From: a virus
DNA length: 59,234 nt
Strand: one strand, 5' to 3'
IMG/VR virus record: IMGVR_UViG_3300046451_001045
Span: 1 to 59,234 of that record
The translations under genes and the position numbers were made by a program. Shown piece by piece: positions 9,480-17,610 of this stretch; within the stretch, counting starts at the first letter, position 1; each line of letters begins with the position of its first letter. The notes below the pieces were generated by a model, which was not told where the DNA came from, searched no databases, and was given only the letters and a program-made list of their open reading frames with translations.

Positions 9480-9977
9480 ATGGCAACAATAGACCAATTT
9501 AAAGCACAATTAGTCGGAGGCGGCCCTCGTGCCAACCGATTTAGAGTATACTTACCTCGTGCTGGTGAGAAAATAGAATTTCTGTGTAATGCAGCTCAAA
9601 TTCCTGCTGGAACACTAGGTGTGATTACACAACCTTTTAGAGGTCATAACCTCAAACTTGCAGGAGATAGAAGTTTTGCACCTTGGACAGTATCTATTCT
9701 CAATGACGTAGAATTCTCTGCTAGAAACGCCTTAGAAGCGTGGCAAGAAGAGATTCAACAACTAGACAGTGGAGTCGGTTCAACAACTACTGATTACCTA
9801 TTGTCTCGTGCGTTTGTAGAACAATTACACAAAGATGACTCAGTCCTAGCGAGATACGAATTCTTCAACATGTTTCCTTCAGAAATTGGTTCAATTGCAT
9901 TGGACTATGGTACTGAAAACGAACTAGAAAAGTTCGATGTTACGTTTGAATTCTCTCACTGGGAAAGAGTGATTTAA
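9480..9977 (+). CDS. gp19: Tail tube protein gp19
   Basis: This 165-residue protein is the tail tube subunit, essentially the same length as T4 gp19 (163). The FRVYLPRAGEKIEFLC block near residues 21-36 and the HNLKLAGDRSFAPWTV block fit the tube fold. It has its own ribosome site (AACAGGAG) just upstream and is co-transcribed with the sheath gene. The related gene at 16570 has the same tail-tube flavour. Confidence 0.94.
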   Translation: MATIDQFKAQLVGGGPRANRFRVYLPRAGEKIEFLCNAAQIPAGTLGVITQPFRGHNLKLAGDRSFAPWTVSILNDVEFSARNALEAWQEEIQQLDSGVGSTTTDYLLSRAFVEQLHKDDSVLARYEFFNMFPSEIGSIALDYGTENELEKFDVTFEFSHWERVI

Positions 9978-10011
9978 GACTCTAAAGTGAAAAATACCAC
10001 CAGCAAGGTGT

Positions 10012-10019
10012 TATAAATA
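10012..10019 (+). promoter_or_regulatory. Late promoter TATAAATA, 5 nt before the gp20 ATG
   Basis: A perfect TATAAATA ends five bases before the portal gene ATG at 10025, with no room for a Shine-Dalgarno sequence. Initiation at the usual distance would give a leaderless portal mRNA. Confidence 0.75.
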
Positions 10020-10024
10020 TAGTT

Positions 10025-11587
10025 ATGGAAATATTCGGATTTGAAATATCCCGTAAAAAGGATGAACTAAGACAAACAGATGCGTTACTTGCTAACAAAT
10101 CTTTTGTACCACCAGTTGAGGATGACGGTACCCCCGTCATCCAAACACAACAGGGTGGATTTATCTCGGGTGGAGCTTATGGTTCCTATGTAGATATGGA
10201 AGGTGGTATCAAGAATGAGTCCACCCTCATATCAAGATATCGTGAGATATCACTTATACCTGAGTGTGACTCTGCTATCGAAGATATAGTTAATGAATGT
10301 ATCACAGCGGATAGTTCAGATAAGATAGTGTCACTCGACCTTAGAGATGTAAAACTCTCTAGTGGAATCAAAAAGAAGATGGGTGACGAGTTTTACCACA
10401 TCTTATCTATGATGAAGTTCAATCAGAACTCTCATGAATTATTCAGAAAATGGTACGTTGATGGAAGGATTTACTTCCATAAAGTCGTGGACGGAAAACG
10501 ACCAAAATTAGGTATTGTGGATTTAAGAAATGTTGACCCTCTTAGAATTAAAAAAATAAGAAATGTTGACAAGAAAAAAGACCCAAAAACTAATATAGAT
10601 GTCATTACTAAGGTAGAAGAGTTCTTCCTATTTAATGATAAAGGATTTCAAGATGGTGGTGCCGCAGAAGGTAACACTGTCAGAATAGCACCCGAAGCTG
10701 TTACTTATACAACTTCAGGACTATTAGACTACACTAAGAATGTAGTTATAGGATACTTGCATAAAGCATTAAAGACTTCTAACCAGTTGTCAATGATGGA
10801 AGATGCACTTGTTATTTACAGAATATCAAGAGCTCCTGAAAGAAGAATATTTTATATTGACGTAGGTAATCTACCAAAAGCGAAAGCTGAACAGTACCTT
10901 GCAGATGTAATGAATAAGTATAAAAATAAACTTATTTACAATGCAGATACAGGTGAGATTAAAGATGATAGAAAACATATGTCAATGTTGGAAGATTTTT
11001 GGTTACCTAGAAGAGAGGGTGGCCGAGGAACAGAGATTGAAACTCTGCCCGGCGGACAAAATCTTTCAGAGATAGACGATATAGAATACTTTAAGAAGAA
11101 ACTATATCAGTCTCTTAATGTACCAGCCTCTAGGATGGAATCAGATAATGGTTTCAACATGGGTAGGTCTTCAGAGATTAATAGAGATGAACTTAAGTTT
11201 AATAAGTTCACTAACAGACTTCAGAAGAAGTTTGCTAGGGTCTTTACAGACATTCTGAGAACACAATTAGTCCTTAAGGAGATTGTTTCTGCAGAAGAGT
11301 TCGATGGAATTAAAGATTTTATACAGTATGACTTTGCAACGGACAACCACTTTACAGAGTTGAAAGACCAAGAAATACTGAAAGAGAGATTAGATACATT
11401 ACAGACTGCATCAGAGTATGTTGGTCAGTACTTCAGTAAAGAGTATGTTAGAAAATATATACTAAGACAGACTGAAGATGAAATTGCACAAATGGATGCT
11501 CAAATAAAAGCAGACAATGATGCAGGTGAAAACGATGATAGTGGAGATGGTTTCTACGATTCAAATGATAATGGAGAGAACAAATAA
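10025..11587 (+). CDS. gp20: Portal vertex protein gp20
   Basis: This 520-residue protein is the portal, the dodecameric DNA channel at the head vertex and docking point for terminase (T4 gp20 is 524). Conserved portal blocks include SALIEDIVNE-like sequence (CDSAIEDIVNECI near 76), a basic LPRREGGRGTEIETLPGG loop near residue 330 and MGRSSEINRDELKF near 380. The C-terminus is acidic. The stop shares a base with the ATG of the small gene that follows. Confidence 0.96.
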   Translation: MEIFGFEISRKKDELRQTDALLANKSFVPPVEDDGTPVIQTQQGGFISGGAYGSYVDMEGGIKNESTLISRYREISLIPECDSAIEDIVNECITADSSDKIVSLDLRDVKLSSGIKKKMGDEFYHILSMMKFNQNSHELFRKWYVDGRIYFHKVVDGKRPKLGIVDLRNVDPLRIKKIRNVDKKKDPKTNIDVITKVEEFFLFNDKGFQDGGAAEGNTVRIAPEAVTYTTSGLLDYTKNVVIGYLHKALKTSNQLSMMEDALVIYRISRAPERRIFYIDVGNLPKAKAEQYLADVMNKYKNKLIYNADTGEIKDDRKHMSMLEDFWLPRREGGRGTEIETLPGGQNLSEIDDIEYFKKKLYQSLNVPASRMESDNGFNMGRSSEINRDELKFNKFTNRLQKKFARVFTDILRTQLVLKEIVSAEEFDGIKDFIQYDFATDNHFTELKDQEILKERLDTLQTASEYVGQYFSKEYVRKYILRQTEDEIAQMDAQIKADNDAGENDDSGDGFYDSNDNGENK

Positions 11588-11763
11588 TGGTAAGTGAAAT
11601 ATCAAAAGATATAGTTAATAGTATTGAAGATGGAAAATTGGATGTTGCAAAACAACAAATCTTTGATGGTGTTAAAGAGAAAGCTGCAGAAGTAGTAGAC
11701 ATGAAAAGAGTAGAACTGCAAGTGGATTGGATGTCCAATCCTGAAGAACACACTGGAGTGTAA
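11587..11763 (+). CDS. Small prohead core protein candidate (gp67-like)
   Basis: This ORF encodes 58 residues, starts on the last base of the gp20 stop and ends next to the following ATG. T4 has two small prohead core genes, 67 and 68, in this exact place between 20 and 21. The protein is charged and helical (KEKAAEVVDMKRVEL). The call rests on position, size and composition rather than detailed similarity. Confidence 0.6.
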   Translation: MVSEISKDIVNSIEDGKLDVAKQQIFDGVKEKAAEVVDMKRVELQVDWMSNPEEHTGV

Positions 11764-12075
11764 ATGAAAAGTTTTAAGGTAATGCAAAAAGAACTTAGAG
11801 AAGCTAAATCTTTTAAGTTACCTAGTGGGTCTAAAGAACTCAAGACCGACAAGATTAAAGTTGGTAGTCGTAATGCAGATTTAGTATATGCACAGAATAA
11901 AAAAGGTAAGGTTGATGTGTATATAGATGGTAATTTGTTCAGTGGAGACGAACCTTACAAAGATTTAAAGAGTGCAGAAAAGGAGATGAAAGACATTAGA
12001 ACTTTAATGTCATCTTCAGATATGCAAGAAGTAACAATCGAGGAAATTATCAATGAAATTAATAGCAGAGTTTAA
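11764..12075 (+). CDS. Prohead core protein candidate (gp68-like)
   Basis: This 103-residue lysine-rich protein lies between the putative gp67 and the prohead protease, where T4 encodes gp68. It starts immediately after the previous stop and overlaps gp21 by 23 bases. The N-terminus MKSFKVMQKELREA resembles the short head-targeting starts of phage core proteins. A role as an internal scaffold component is inferred from synteny. Confidence 0.6.
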   Translation: MKSFKVMQKELREAKSFKLPSGSKELKTDKIKVGSRNADLVYAQNKKGKVDVYIDGNLFSGDEPYKDLKSAEKEMKDIRTLMSSSDMQEVTIEEIINEINSRV

Positions 12076-12706
12076 CGAAAATATAACACCTATAATTACC
12101 GAGGCTAAAGAGGACGGTAAGAAGGACTACTTTATTGAAGGTATCTTCATGCAAGCGGACATTAAAAACCGTAATGGTAGAGTCTATCCAAAAGAAATTA
12201 TGGAGAAAGAAGTAGGTCGTTACGTCAAAGAGTTCGTTGAAAAACAACGCGCATTTGGTGAGTTGGGACACCCTGAAGGGCCAACCATCAATCTCGATAA
12301 AGTATCACATCTTATCCAATCATTGACTCTAGAAGGGTCAAACTATGTTGGTAAAGCAAAAATTTTAAGTACCCCCAACGGTCAGATTGTAAGAAATCTA
12401 ATCGATGATGGTGCGAAATTGGGTGTATCATCTAGAGGTCTAGGTTCACTAGAACAAAAAGGTAATGCACAATATGTCAAAGACGATTTTCAACTTGCCA
12501 CCGCAGGTGACATCGTTGCAGACCCATCAGCTCCTGAAGCATTTGTCGAAGGAATAATGGAAGGGGTTGAGTGGATTATGGGTAAAAATGGAGTGTTAAC
12601 TGCTATACAAGCAGAAGACTTCCAAAAAACCCTAAAGTCTGCACGACTAAATAACTTAGAAGAAACTAAGTTAAATCTATGGAAAAGGTTCGTTGAAAAC
12701 CTTTAA
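12053..12706 (+). CDS. gp21: Prohead maturation protease gp21
   Basis: This 217-residue protein is the prohead core scaffold and serine protease that cleaves core and capsid proteins during head maturation (T4 gp21 is 212). Residues 30-47 contain the family block IEGIFMQADIKNRNGRVY. The catalytic His is H73 in GELGHPEG and the nucleophile is S126 or S127 in GVSSRGLGS, the herpesvirus-protease-like arrangement. It precedes scaffold gp22 and capsid gp23. Confidence 0.94.
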   Translation: MKLIAEFNENITPIITEAKEDGKKDYFIEGIFMQADIKNRNGRVYPKEIMEKEVGRYVKEFVEKQRAFGELGHPEGPTINLDKVSHLIQSLTLEGSNYVGKAKILSTPNGQIVRNLIDDGAKLGVSSRGLGSLEQKGNAQYVKDDFQLATAGDIVADPSAPEAFVEGIMEGVEWIMGKNGVLTAIQAEDFQKTLKSARLNNLEETKLNLWKRFVENL

Positions 12707-12708
12707 TA

Positions 12709-12716
12709 TATAAATA
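12709..12716 (+). promoter_or_regulatory. T4-type late promoter TATAAATA for gp22
   Basis: A perfect TATAAATA begins two bases after the gp21 stop and 36 bases before the gp22 ATG. The leader includes AACAGGAG at 12731-12738, a strong ribosome site. It would drive the scaffold and capsid genes. Confidence 0.8.
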
Positions 12717-12744
12717 AATAAGTAAACTCAAACAGGAGAAAAAC

Positions 12745-14115
12745 ATGACAGAGTTAGAAAATAACCTAAACACAACTGAAGAAGTTGTTGAGACTATGGA
12801 AGAGGGTGTTCAACCTGATTCTAAGTCAGAAAAAGGTGACGCAAAACCCGTCAAACAAGGTTCATCAGATGCTGAGACTATTGGTCAAGGTAATGTTGAA
12901 GTCGTCAAACCTGAAGAAAATCCTGTTGACAAAGCAGTTGCAGCTCAAAAGAAAGCAGAAAGTGTCCCAGCCGTAAAGGGTGATGCACAACAAAAGAATG
13001 CTGGAAAAGGTGATGCTCAACCAAAACTGAAGAAAGTTTCAGAAGATGAATCAGAGTCTAAAAAAGACGAAGTAAAATCTTCAAAAATGGAATCTATCAA
13101 AGCTATCGTCAACAATATGAAGGAAATGACTAAGGAAGAAATCTCAACTGTACTGGGAACAGTATCAGAAGAAGAGGTTGACGAAAGTTTGACTAAAGCA
13201 GAAGTTGCTAGAAAAGTGGTAGAATCATTAAAATCAATGTCTGAAGAAGATGTTGCAGAAGCCTATGCTAAAATGAAAGGTAAAGAAGATAAAGAGGAAG
13301 AAGTTAAGTCAGAGTCCGTTGAGGAAGAGTTAACTGCAGACCTAGAGTCTTCTCTTGTTGAAATTGAAATAGATGACGACCTATCAGCAATCTCAGAAGC
13401 ATTAGACCTATCAGATGAAAATGCCGAAAAAGCCAAAACAATATTCAAAGCTGCAGTAACTTCTAAAGTTGCTGAAGTTAAAGAATCTCTTGATGCTCAG
13501 TATCAAGAAGAACTAAAGTCCACTGTTGCGACTGTTAAGGGTGACCTTGCAGAAGCCGTAGACAAGTACTTATCTTACACCGCTGAAGAGTGGGTCAAAG
13601 AGAATGAACTTGCAATCGAAAGAGGATTGAGGTCAGAAATGACTGAAAATTTCATTGAAGGATTGAAAACATTGTTCGTAGAACATTATGTTGACGTTCC
13701 TGAAGATAAGTATTCAGTGATTGATGAACTCGCAAATCGTCTCGATGAGATGGAAGTAAAACTTGACAGTGAAGTCTCTAGAAATATGGACATTGCAGAA
13801 GAGTTGGAAACCCTCAAGAGAGAGAACGTGATATCAGAAGCGTCGAAAGACTTGACTGATTCACAAAAAGAGAAACTATCTTCACTTGCAGAAGGTGTTG
13901 AGTACAAAACTGAAGAGGACTTCGCTGAGAAGATTTCTGAAGTTAAGAATGCGTACTTCCCTACTGAAGGTGGAAAAATAGTTGAAGAAACTTTGATACA
14001 AGAAGGAACAGGAGAATTCGAAGTAGAGAAATCTGCAGAAGAAGTTCTTGCTAAAACTGACCCTTCTATGTCAAAGTATTCACAAGCAATAAGTAAGTTA
14101 AAACCACTAGGTTAA
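12745..14115 (+). CDS. gp22: Prohead core scaffold gp22
   Basis: This 456-residue, highly charged, Lys/Glu-rich helical protein is in the scaffold position between protease gp21 and capsid gp23. It is much longer than T4 gp22 (269), with a low-complexity N-terminal third (Lys-, Gln-, Glu-, Pro-rich) and coiled-coil C-terminal half. Several Leu/Ile-x-Glu sites suitable for gp21 cleavage are scattered through it. The call rests on position and composition. Confidence 0.88.
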   Translation: MTELENNLNTTEEVVETMEEGVQPDSKSEKGDAKPVKQGSSDAETIGQGNVEVVKPEENPVDKAVAAQKKAESVPAVKGDAQQKNAGKGDAQPKLKKVSEDESESKKDEVKSSKMESIKAIVNNMKEMTKEEISTVLGTVSEEEVDESLTKAEVARKVVESLKSMSEEDVAEAYAKMKGKEDKEEEVKSESVEEELTADLESSLVEIEIDDDLSAISEALDLSDENAEKAKTIFKAAVTSKVAEVKESLDAQYQEELKSTVATVKGDLAEAVDKYLSYTAEEWVKENELAIERGLRSEMTENFIEGLKTLFVEHYVDVPEDKYSVIDELANRLDEMEVKLDSEVSRNMDIAEELETLKRENVISEASKDLTDSQKEKLSSLAEGVEYKTEEDFAEKISEVKNAYFPTEGGKIVEETLIQEGTGEFEVEKSAEEVLAKTDPSMSKYSQAISKLKPLG

Positions 14116-14140
14116 TACTTACTAAATTAAAGGAAAAAAT

Positions 14141-15448
14141 ATGTTTTTATCAGAAAACTTACAAGAGAAGTGGCAGCCGATTCTAGAACACTCCGATTTA
14201 CCAAAAATCGAAGACAACTACAAACGTGCCGTTACTGCTGTTATTCTTGAGAACCAAGAAAAAGCTCTTCAAGAGCAAAACTTGCAAGAAGCAGCACCTT
14301 TAAATGCTACTGGAACAGGTGTTTCTAACTGGGATCCGATTTTGATTTCACTAGTTAGACGTGCTATGCCAAATCTCGTTGCATACGACATTTGCGGAGT
14401 TCAACCAATGACTGGCCCAACAGGATTAATCTTTGCTATGAAAGCAAGATATAACGATTATCCTTCAGGAACAAGATTGACAAAATCAGAAGCAATGGGA
14501 ATTGACGAAGTTAGAACTGGATACTCTTCAGCTGCTAACCCAACTGCTGACGGTGTCGGAACTAACGACATCTCAGACCCATTCGATACTTCTTCACCTT
14601 CATATGCAGACACTACTGGTAACGGTATGTCTACAGCTTCAGCAGAAGCATTAGGTGATGTAGAAGCTTCAAACGGTTTTGCTCAAATGGGTTTCTCAAT
14701 TGAGAAAGCTACTGTTACTGCCAAGTCAAGAGCATTAAAAGCAGAATACACATTAGAACTTGCACAAGACCTCAAAGCAATCCACGGTCTTGACGCAGAA
14801 TCAGAACTTGCAAATATTCTTTCATCAGAAATTCTTGCAGAGATTAACCGTGAAGTTGTCAGAAGTGTCAACATTCAAGCAAAAACTGGTGCAGCTGATA
14901 CAGCTTCAGCAGGTACTTTCAACTTAGATGTTGATGCTAACGGAAGATGGTCTGTTGAGAAATTCAAAGGATTATTGTTTCAAATCGAAAGAGAGTCAAA
15001 CAAGATTGCTAAAGAAACAAGAAGAGGAAAAGGTAACTTTATCTTATGTTCTTCAGATGTTGCTTCAGCACTATCAATGGCTGGTGTATTAGATTACGCT
15101 CCTGCTCTTTCAACTAACCTAAACGTAGACGACACTGGTAATACATTTGCCGGTATTCTAAACGGAAGAGTTAAAGTTTACATCGACCCATATGCTGGTG
15201 TTGATTACTTGACTGTAGGTTATAGAGGAACTAATCCGTATGATGCTGGTATCTTCTACTGCCCATACGTTCCATTACAAATGGTTCGTGCAGTTGGTGA
15301 GAACACATTCCAACCAAAAATCGGTTTCAAAACTAGATATGGTATGGTTGCAAATCCATTTGTCGGAACTAATCCGTCAGATACTTTGTCTGCTACTGCA
15401 GGTGTTAACCAGTACTACAGAAAATTTGTTGTTTCAAACATTCTGTAA
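14141..15448 (+). CDS. gp23: Major capsid protein gp23
   Basis: This 435-residue protein is the major head subunit. The diagnostic region NWDPILISLVRRAMPNLVAY starts near residue 63, followed by GVQPMTGPTGLIFAM. Like other marine T4-like gp23 proteins it is shorter than T4 gp23 (521). Gp21 cleaves after Leu/Ile-x-Glu, and NLQE at residues 47-50 just before AAPLNATG is the likely maturation site. An AAAGGA ribosome site lies upstream and a strong terminator lies downstream. Confidence 0.97.
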   Translation: MFLSENLQEKWQPILEHSDLPKIEDNYKRAVTAVILENQEKALQEQNLQEAAPLNATGTGVSNWDPILISLVRRAMPNLVAYDICGVQPMTGPTGLIFAMKARYNDYPSGTRLTKSEAMGIDEVRTGYSSAANPTADGVGTNDISDPFDTSSPSYADTTGNGMSTASAEALGDVEASNGFAQMGFSIEKATVTAKSRALKAEYTLELAQDLKAIHGLDAESELANILSSEILAEINREVVRSVNIQAKTGAADTASAGTFNLDVDANGRWSVEKFKGLLFQIERESNKIAKETRRGKGNFILCSSDVASALSMAGVLDYAPALSTNLNVDDTGNTFAGILNGRVKVYIDPYAGVDYLTVGYRGTNPYDAGIFYCPYVPLQMVRAVGENTFQPKIGFKTRYGMVANPFVGTNPSDTLSATAGVNQYYRKFVVSNIL

Positions 15449-15482
15449 GAACTACGGTTCATTACCTTCGGGTAATACTAAA

Positions 15483-15509
15483 AACCCCTCTTTCGAGGGG
15501 TTTTTTTTT
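15483..15509 (+). terminator. Rho-independent terminator after gp23
   Basis: CCCCTC (15485-15490) pairs with GAGGGG (15495-15500) around a TTTC loop and is followed by nine T residues. Flanking A residues let the stem extend into the U tract. It closes the head gene block and separates it from the converging minus-strand gene. Confidence 0.92.
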
Positions 15510-15534
15510 GGTCTTGCAGAAACACGTTGCAGTA

Positions 15535-15990
15535 TCAGAAATCTCCCTCAGCAACTTGAACTACTGTAGTACCTCTGTCTCTCCACATTTGAACAACTTG
15601 ATTTCTGTCATCAAAGACAATATCAATCTTACCACCCAATGATTCAAACTTGTCTGCAAGTTCCCCTTTAAATACATCATCCTTCCTAAAATCACCATCG
15701 GGTCTCAAGAACAACCCTTTATGGTCATCCCCAATCCATTCAGAAATCTGTTGTTCTGTAATGTCCCTTTCAGATTCGTTTCTTGCAGAGAAGAATGCAA
15801 CATCATCACCAAGTGCAATGTGTCTTTTTGCAATATCACAAACCCATTGAACAGGAGTGTCGAATTTAGTCTGTTCTCTGAATGATTTCCAGTCTTTCCA
15901 GCTATCTGTTCCATCCACAAAATGTCGTCTATGTTCACAGTCTGCAATGGTTCCATCTACATCAAAAATTATTGTTTGTTTTTTCATCAT
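15535..15990 (-). CDS. Polynucleotide 3'-phosphatase (HAD domain, PNKP C-terminal half)
   Basis: This 151-residue HAD-family phosphatase resembles the C-terminal 3'-phosphatase domain of T4 polynucleotide kinase. The DxD nucleophile is in IFDVDGT near residues 8-14. Near the end, FRKDDVFKGELADK and VFDDRNQVVQMW, with terminal QVAEGDF, track T4 Pnk closely. The 5'-kinase P-loop domain is absent, so this is a phosphatase-only version that would clean 3' ends for ligation. A longer frame exists upstream, but the -10 box lies just before this start. It is the only clear minus-strand gene. Confidence 0.85.
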   Translation of the reverse strand: MMKKQTIIFDVDGTIADCEHRRHFVDGTDSWKDWKSFREQTKFDTPVQWVCDIAKRHIALGDDVAFFSARNESERDITEQQISEWIGDDHKGLFLRPDGDFRKDDVFKGELADKFESLGGKIDIVFDDRNQVVQMWRDRGTTVVQVAEGDF

Positions 15991-15996
15991 GTATAT

Positions 15997-16026
15997 AGTA
16001 TACCACTTTATAGGGGACACTGTCAA
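15997..16026 (-). promoter_or_regulatory. Sigma70-type promoter, 6 nt before the phosphatase ATG
   Basis: On the minus strand TTGACA (16026-16021) is followed after 18 bases by TATACT (16002-15997). Six bases then precede the ATG at 15990, so the transcript should be leaderless. The promoter abuts a plus-strand late box at 16031, making a compact divergent control region. Confidence 0.85.
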
Positions 16027-16030
16027 GTGG

Positions 16031-16038
16031 TATAAATA
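16031..16038 (+). promoter_or_regulatory. T4-type late promoter TATAAATA
   Basis: A perfect TATAAATA followed by CTAGTG lies 48 bases upstream of the start at 16086. It is divergent from the phosphatase promoter and would turn on the small conserved gene and those after it late in infection. Confidence 0.75.
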
Positions 16039-16085
16039 CTAGTGTAAGGAATAATCCTTACATGACACACACACAGGAGAATGAT

Positions 16086-16301
16086 ATGTCAGAGAATAAA
16101 TCAGGGTTCGAAATTAGAGCCGACTTACTAAACCAAGCACAAGGACTTTTGGAGAACAACTACCAAAGGCAGGTTGACGGAATATTTTTACACAATGAAA
16201 ATAATCCAAATGACTTACAAAGTCTACCACTAAGAGAAATTACTGGTGAAGAGGTTATTGTTGTTGCAAGACAACTAAATGAGTTTGTCACTGAAAAGTA
16301 A
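16086..16301 (+). CDS. Small conserved phage protein after gp23
   Basis: This 71-residue protein begins MSENKSGFEIRADLL. I chose the ATG at 16086 because AGGAG sits at 16075-16079, at a good distance; the in-frame ATG at 16062 has no such site. I recall similar short proteins near gp23 in marine T4-like phages, but no function is known. Late promoter plus strong ribosome site suggest an abundant late, possibly virion, protein. Confidence 0.75.
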   Translation: MSENKSGFEIRADLLNQAQGLLENNYQRQVDGIFLHNENNPNDLQSLPLREITGEEVIVVARQLNEFVTEK

Positions 16302-16307
16302 CAACTC

Positions 16308-16325
16308 GTGGGGGGAAACCCCCAC
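16308..16325 (+). other. Perfect GC stem-loop with GAAA tetraloop
   Basis: GTGGGGG (16308-16314) pairs with CCCCCAC (16319-16325) around a GAAA loop. This seven-base-pair, G-C-rich hairpin in AT-rich DNA lies just after a stop and just before a late promoter. There is no following T run, so it is not a classical terminator. It could block read-through, protect a 3' end or be a processing site. Confidence 0.75.
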
Positions 16326-16330
16326 TATGT

Positions 16331-16338
16331 TATAAATA
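16331..16338 (+). promoter_or_regulatory. Late promoter TATAAATA, 5 nt before ATG
   Basis: A perfect TATAAATA followed by GTATT and then ATG at 16344. Initiation at the usual position would produce a leaderless mRNA. The upstream in-frame ATG at 16308 would place this box inside the gene, so I rejected that start. Confidence 0.75.
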
Positions 16339-16343
16339 GTATT

Positions 16344-16577
16344 ATGGAAAAGATTATGCAAGAATTTGAAAAACAAGTAAATGTCCAAGAAGGGCCTTGG
16401 GAACAACAAACATTCCCATCAGGGTCGGAGACTACGAAGGGTATTATATCACGAAAAACTGTAACCCTCTACGAACAAGATGGTTACTTATGTGAAAACA
16501 CAGTAACAAGAGAGTATCGGTCTAATGACTATTTCGATACATCAAGTACAAAAAGGATAGCAAAGATAAATGGCTGA
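16344..16577 (+). CDS. Conserved hypothetical phage protein
   Basis: This 77-residue protein is soluble and mixed alpha/beta with a run of Thr, Arg and Tyr in its second half (ENTVTREYRSNDYFDTS). I recognise no domain. Its start is set by the late box five bases upstream. The end overlaps the next gene by 8 bases, so the two are probably coupled and it may be a virion or tail assembly protein. Confidence 0.6.
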   Translation: MEKIMQEFEKQVNVQEGPWEQQTFPSGSETTKGIISRKTVTLYEQDGYLCENTVTREYRSNDYFDTSSTKRIAKING

Positions 16578-17115
16578 AACGACAATCAATAAATCTATAC
16601 TCAATAAGAATAATTTTAGACTTCTTATTGATAAGGTTCCTACAGTTGAATACTATGTGAAGAGTGTAAACATTCCCTCAATCACATTTGCAGAAGCAAC
16701 CATGCAAGCTGGTGTGGGTATTGATGCATATTTTCCTGGCGACAAGATTGAGTTTGGTACACTAGATGTATCTTTCCTAGTTGATGAAGATTTACAAAAC
16801 TTCAAGGAACTATATGATTGGATGGATGCAATTGTCCCATTCAGAGACCCTAGTAAATACAAAACCTACACTTCATCGTCTTCAACAGACCCATATGAAA
16901 AGTCCAGTAATACAGGTAATGACCTATTAACAACCTCTATGGTAACACTTGTTGTAAATACCAACAAGAACATACCTAATAAATACATACGATTCCATGA
17001 TGCATTCCCTATATCATTAGGTGGATTATCGTTTGAATCGGGTGCTGAGTCAGAAACAATCTCAGTTGATGCATCGTTTAGATTTGCATATTACGAGATA
17101 GAAAGCACTAGTTAA
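16570..17115 (+). CDS. Tail-tube-like or baseplate virion protein
   Basis: This 181-residue protein has the flavour of the gp19 tail-tube fold: NNFRLLIDKVPTVEYYVKSVNIPS near residues 14-37 parallels the tube opening, and FGTLDVSFLVDEDLQNFKEL near residue 60 parallels later tube strands. In T4, gp48 and gp54 cap the baseplate with the same fold. I therefore call it a structural protein of the tail or baseplate, without assigning a T4 number. Confidence 0.65.
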   Translation: MAETTINKSILNKNNFRLLIDKVPTVEYYVKSVNIPSITFAEATMQAGVGIDAYFPGDKIEFGTLDVSFLVDEDLQNFKELYDWMDAIVPFRDPSKYKTYTSSSSTDPYEKSSNTGNDLLTTSMVTLVVNTNKNIPNKYIRFHDAFPISLGGLSFESGAESETISVDASFRFAYYEIESTS

Positions 17116-17137
17116 ACCCCTATAAATATGTTATACT
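17109..17137 (+). promoter_or_regulatory. Overlapping late box and possible early promoter before uvsY
   Basis: A perfect late TATAAATA (17121-17128) lies inside a possible sigma70 promoter: a weak TAGTTA (17109-17114), 17 bases, then TATACT (17132-17137). The arrangement would allow uvsY to be read both early and late. The late box is clear; the -35 is weak. Two direct copies of TACTAGTAG follow. Confidence 0.55.
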
Positions 17138-17165
17138 AGTAGTTAATACTAGTAGGTGATTAATT

Positions 17166-17609
17166 ATGAACTTAGAACAAATAAAAGAACAGTGGTCTAA
17201 AGACTGTGAGATAGATGATATCGAATTAGATAGTGCATCTCTTGAAGTACCAAAACTACACGCAAAATACCAAGACTTACTAACCAGTAAGATACTTGTA
17301 TCCAAACAATACGAAGCCAAATATAACATCCTACTTAAAGATAAGTGGTTGTGGTATAATGGTAAACTTGATGCAGATAAGATTAGTGCATATGGATGGG
17401 AACACGACCCATTTGATGGTCTCAAAGTAATGAAGACCGATATGTCATATTTCTTCAATGCAGACCCCGACTTACAAGAGATGAGTGCAAAGAGAGAATA
17501 TCTTCAAGTGACTATTAACTATATCAAAGAGTGTATGACTAACATCACTTGGAGACACCAAACAATCCGTAACACGATTGATTGGAGAAAATTTATGGCA
17601 GGTCAATAA
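17166..17609 (+). CDS. uvsY: Recombination mediator UvsY
   Basis: This 147-residue protein matches T4 UvsY (137), which loads the UvsX recombinase onto ssDNA covered by single-strand-binding protein. Family features are MNLEQIKEQW at the start, LEVPKLHAKY near residue 28, KWLWYNGK near residue 60, and the C-terminal block ending TIDWRKFMAGQ. Its companion uvsX is far downstream at 51.6 kb, while uvsW is close by, as is usual in T4-like genomes. Confidence 0.93.
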   Translation: MNLEQIKEQWSKDCEIDDIELDSASLEVPKLHAKYQDLLTSKILVSKQYEAKYNILLKDKWLWYNGKLDADKISAYGWEHDPFDGLKVMKTDMSYFFNADPDLQEMSAKREYLQVTINYIKECMTNITWRHQTIRNTIDWRKFMAGQ

Positions 17610-17610
17610 T

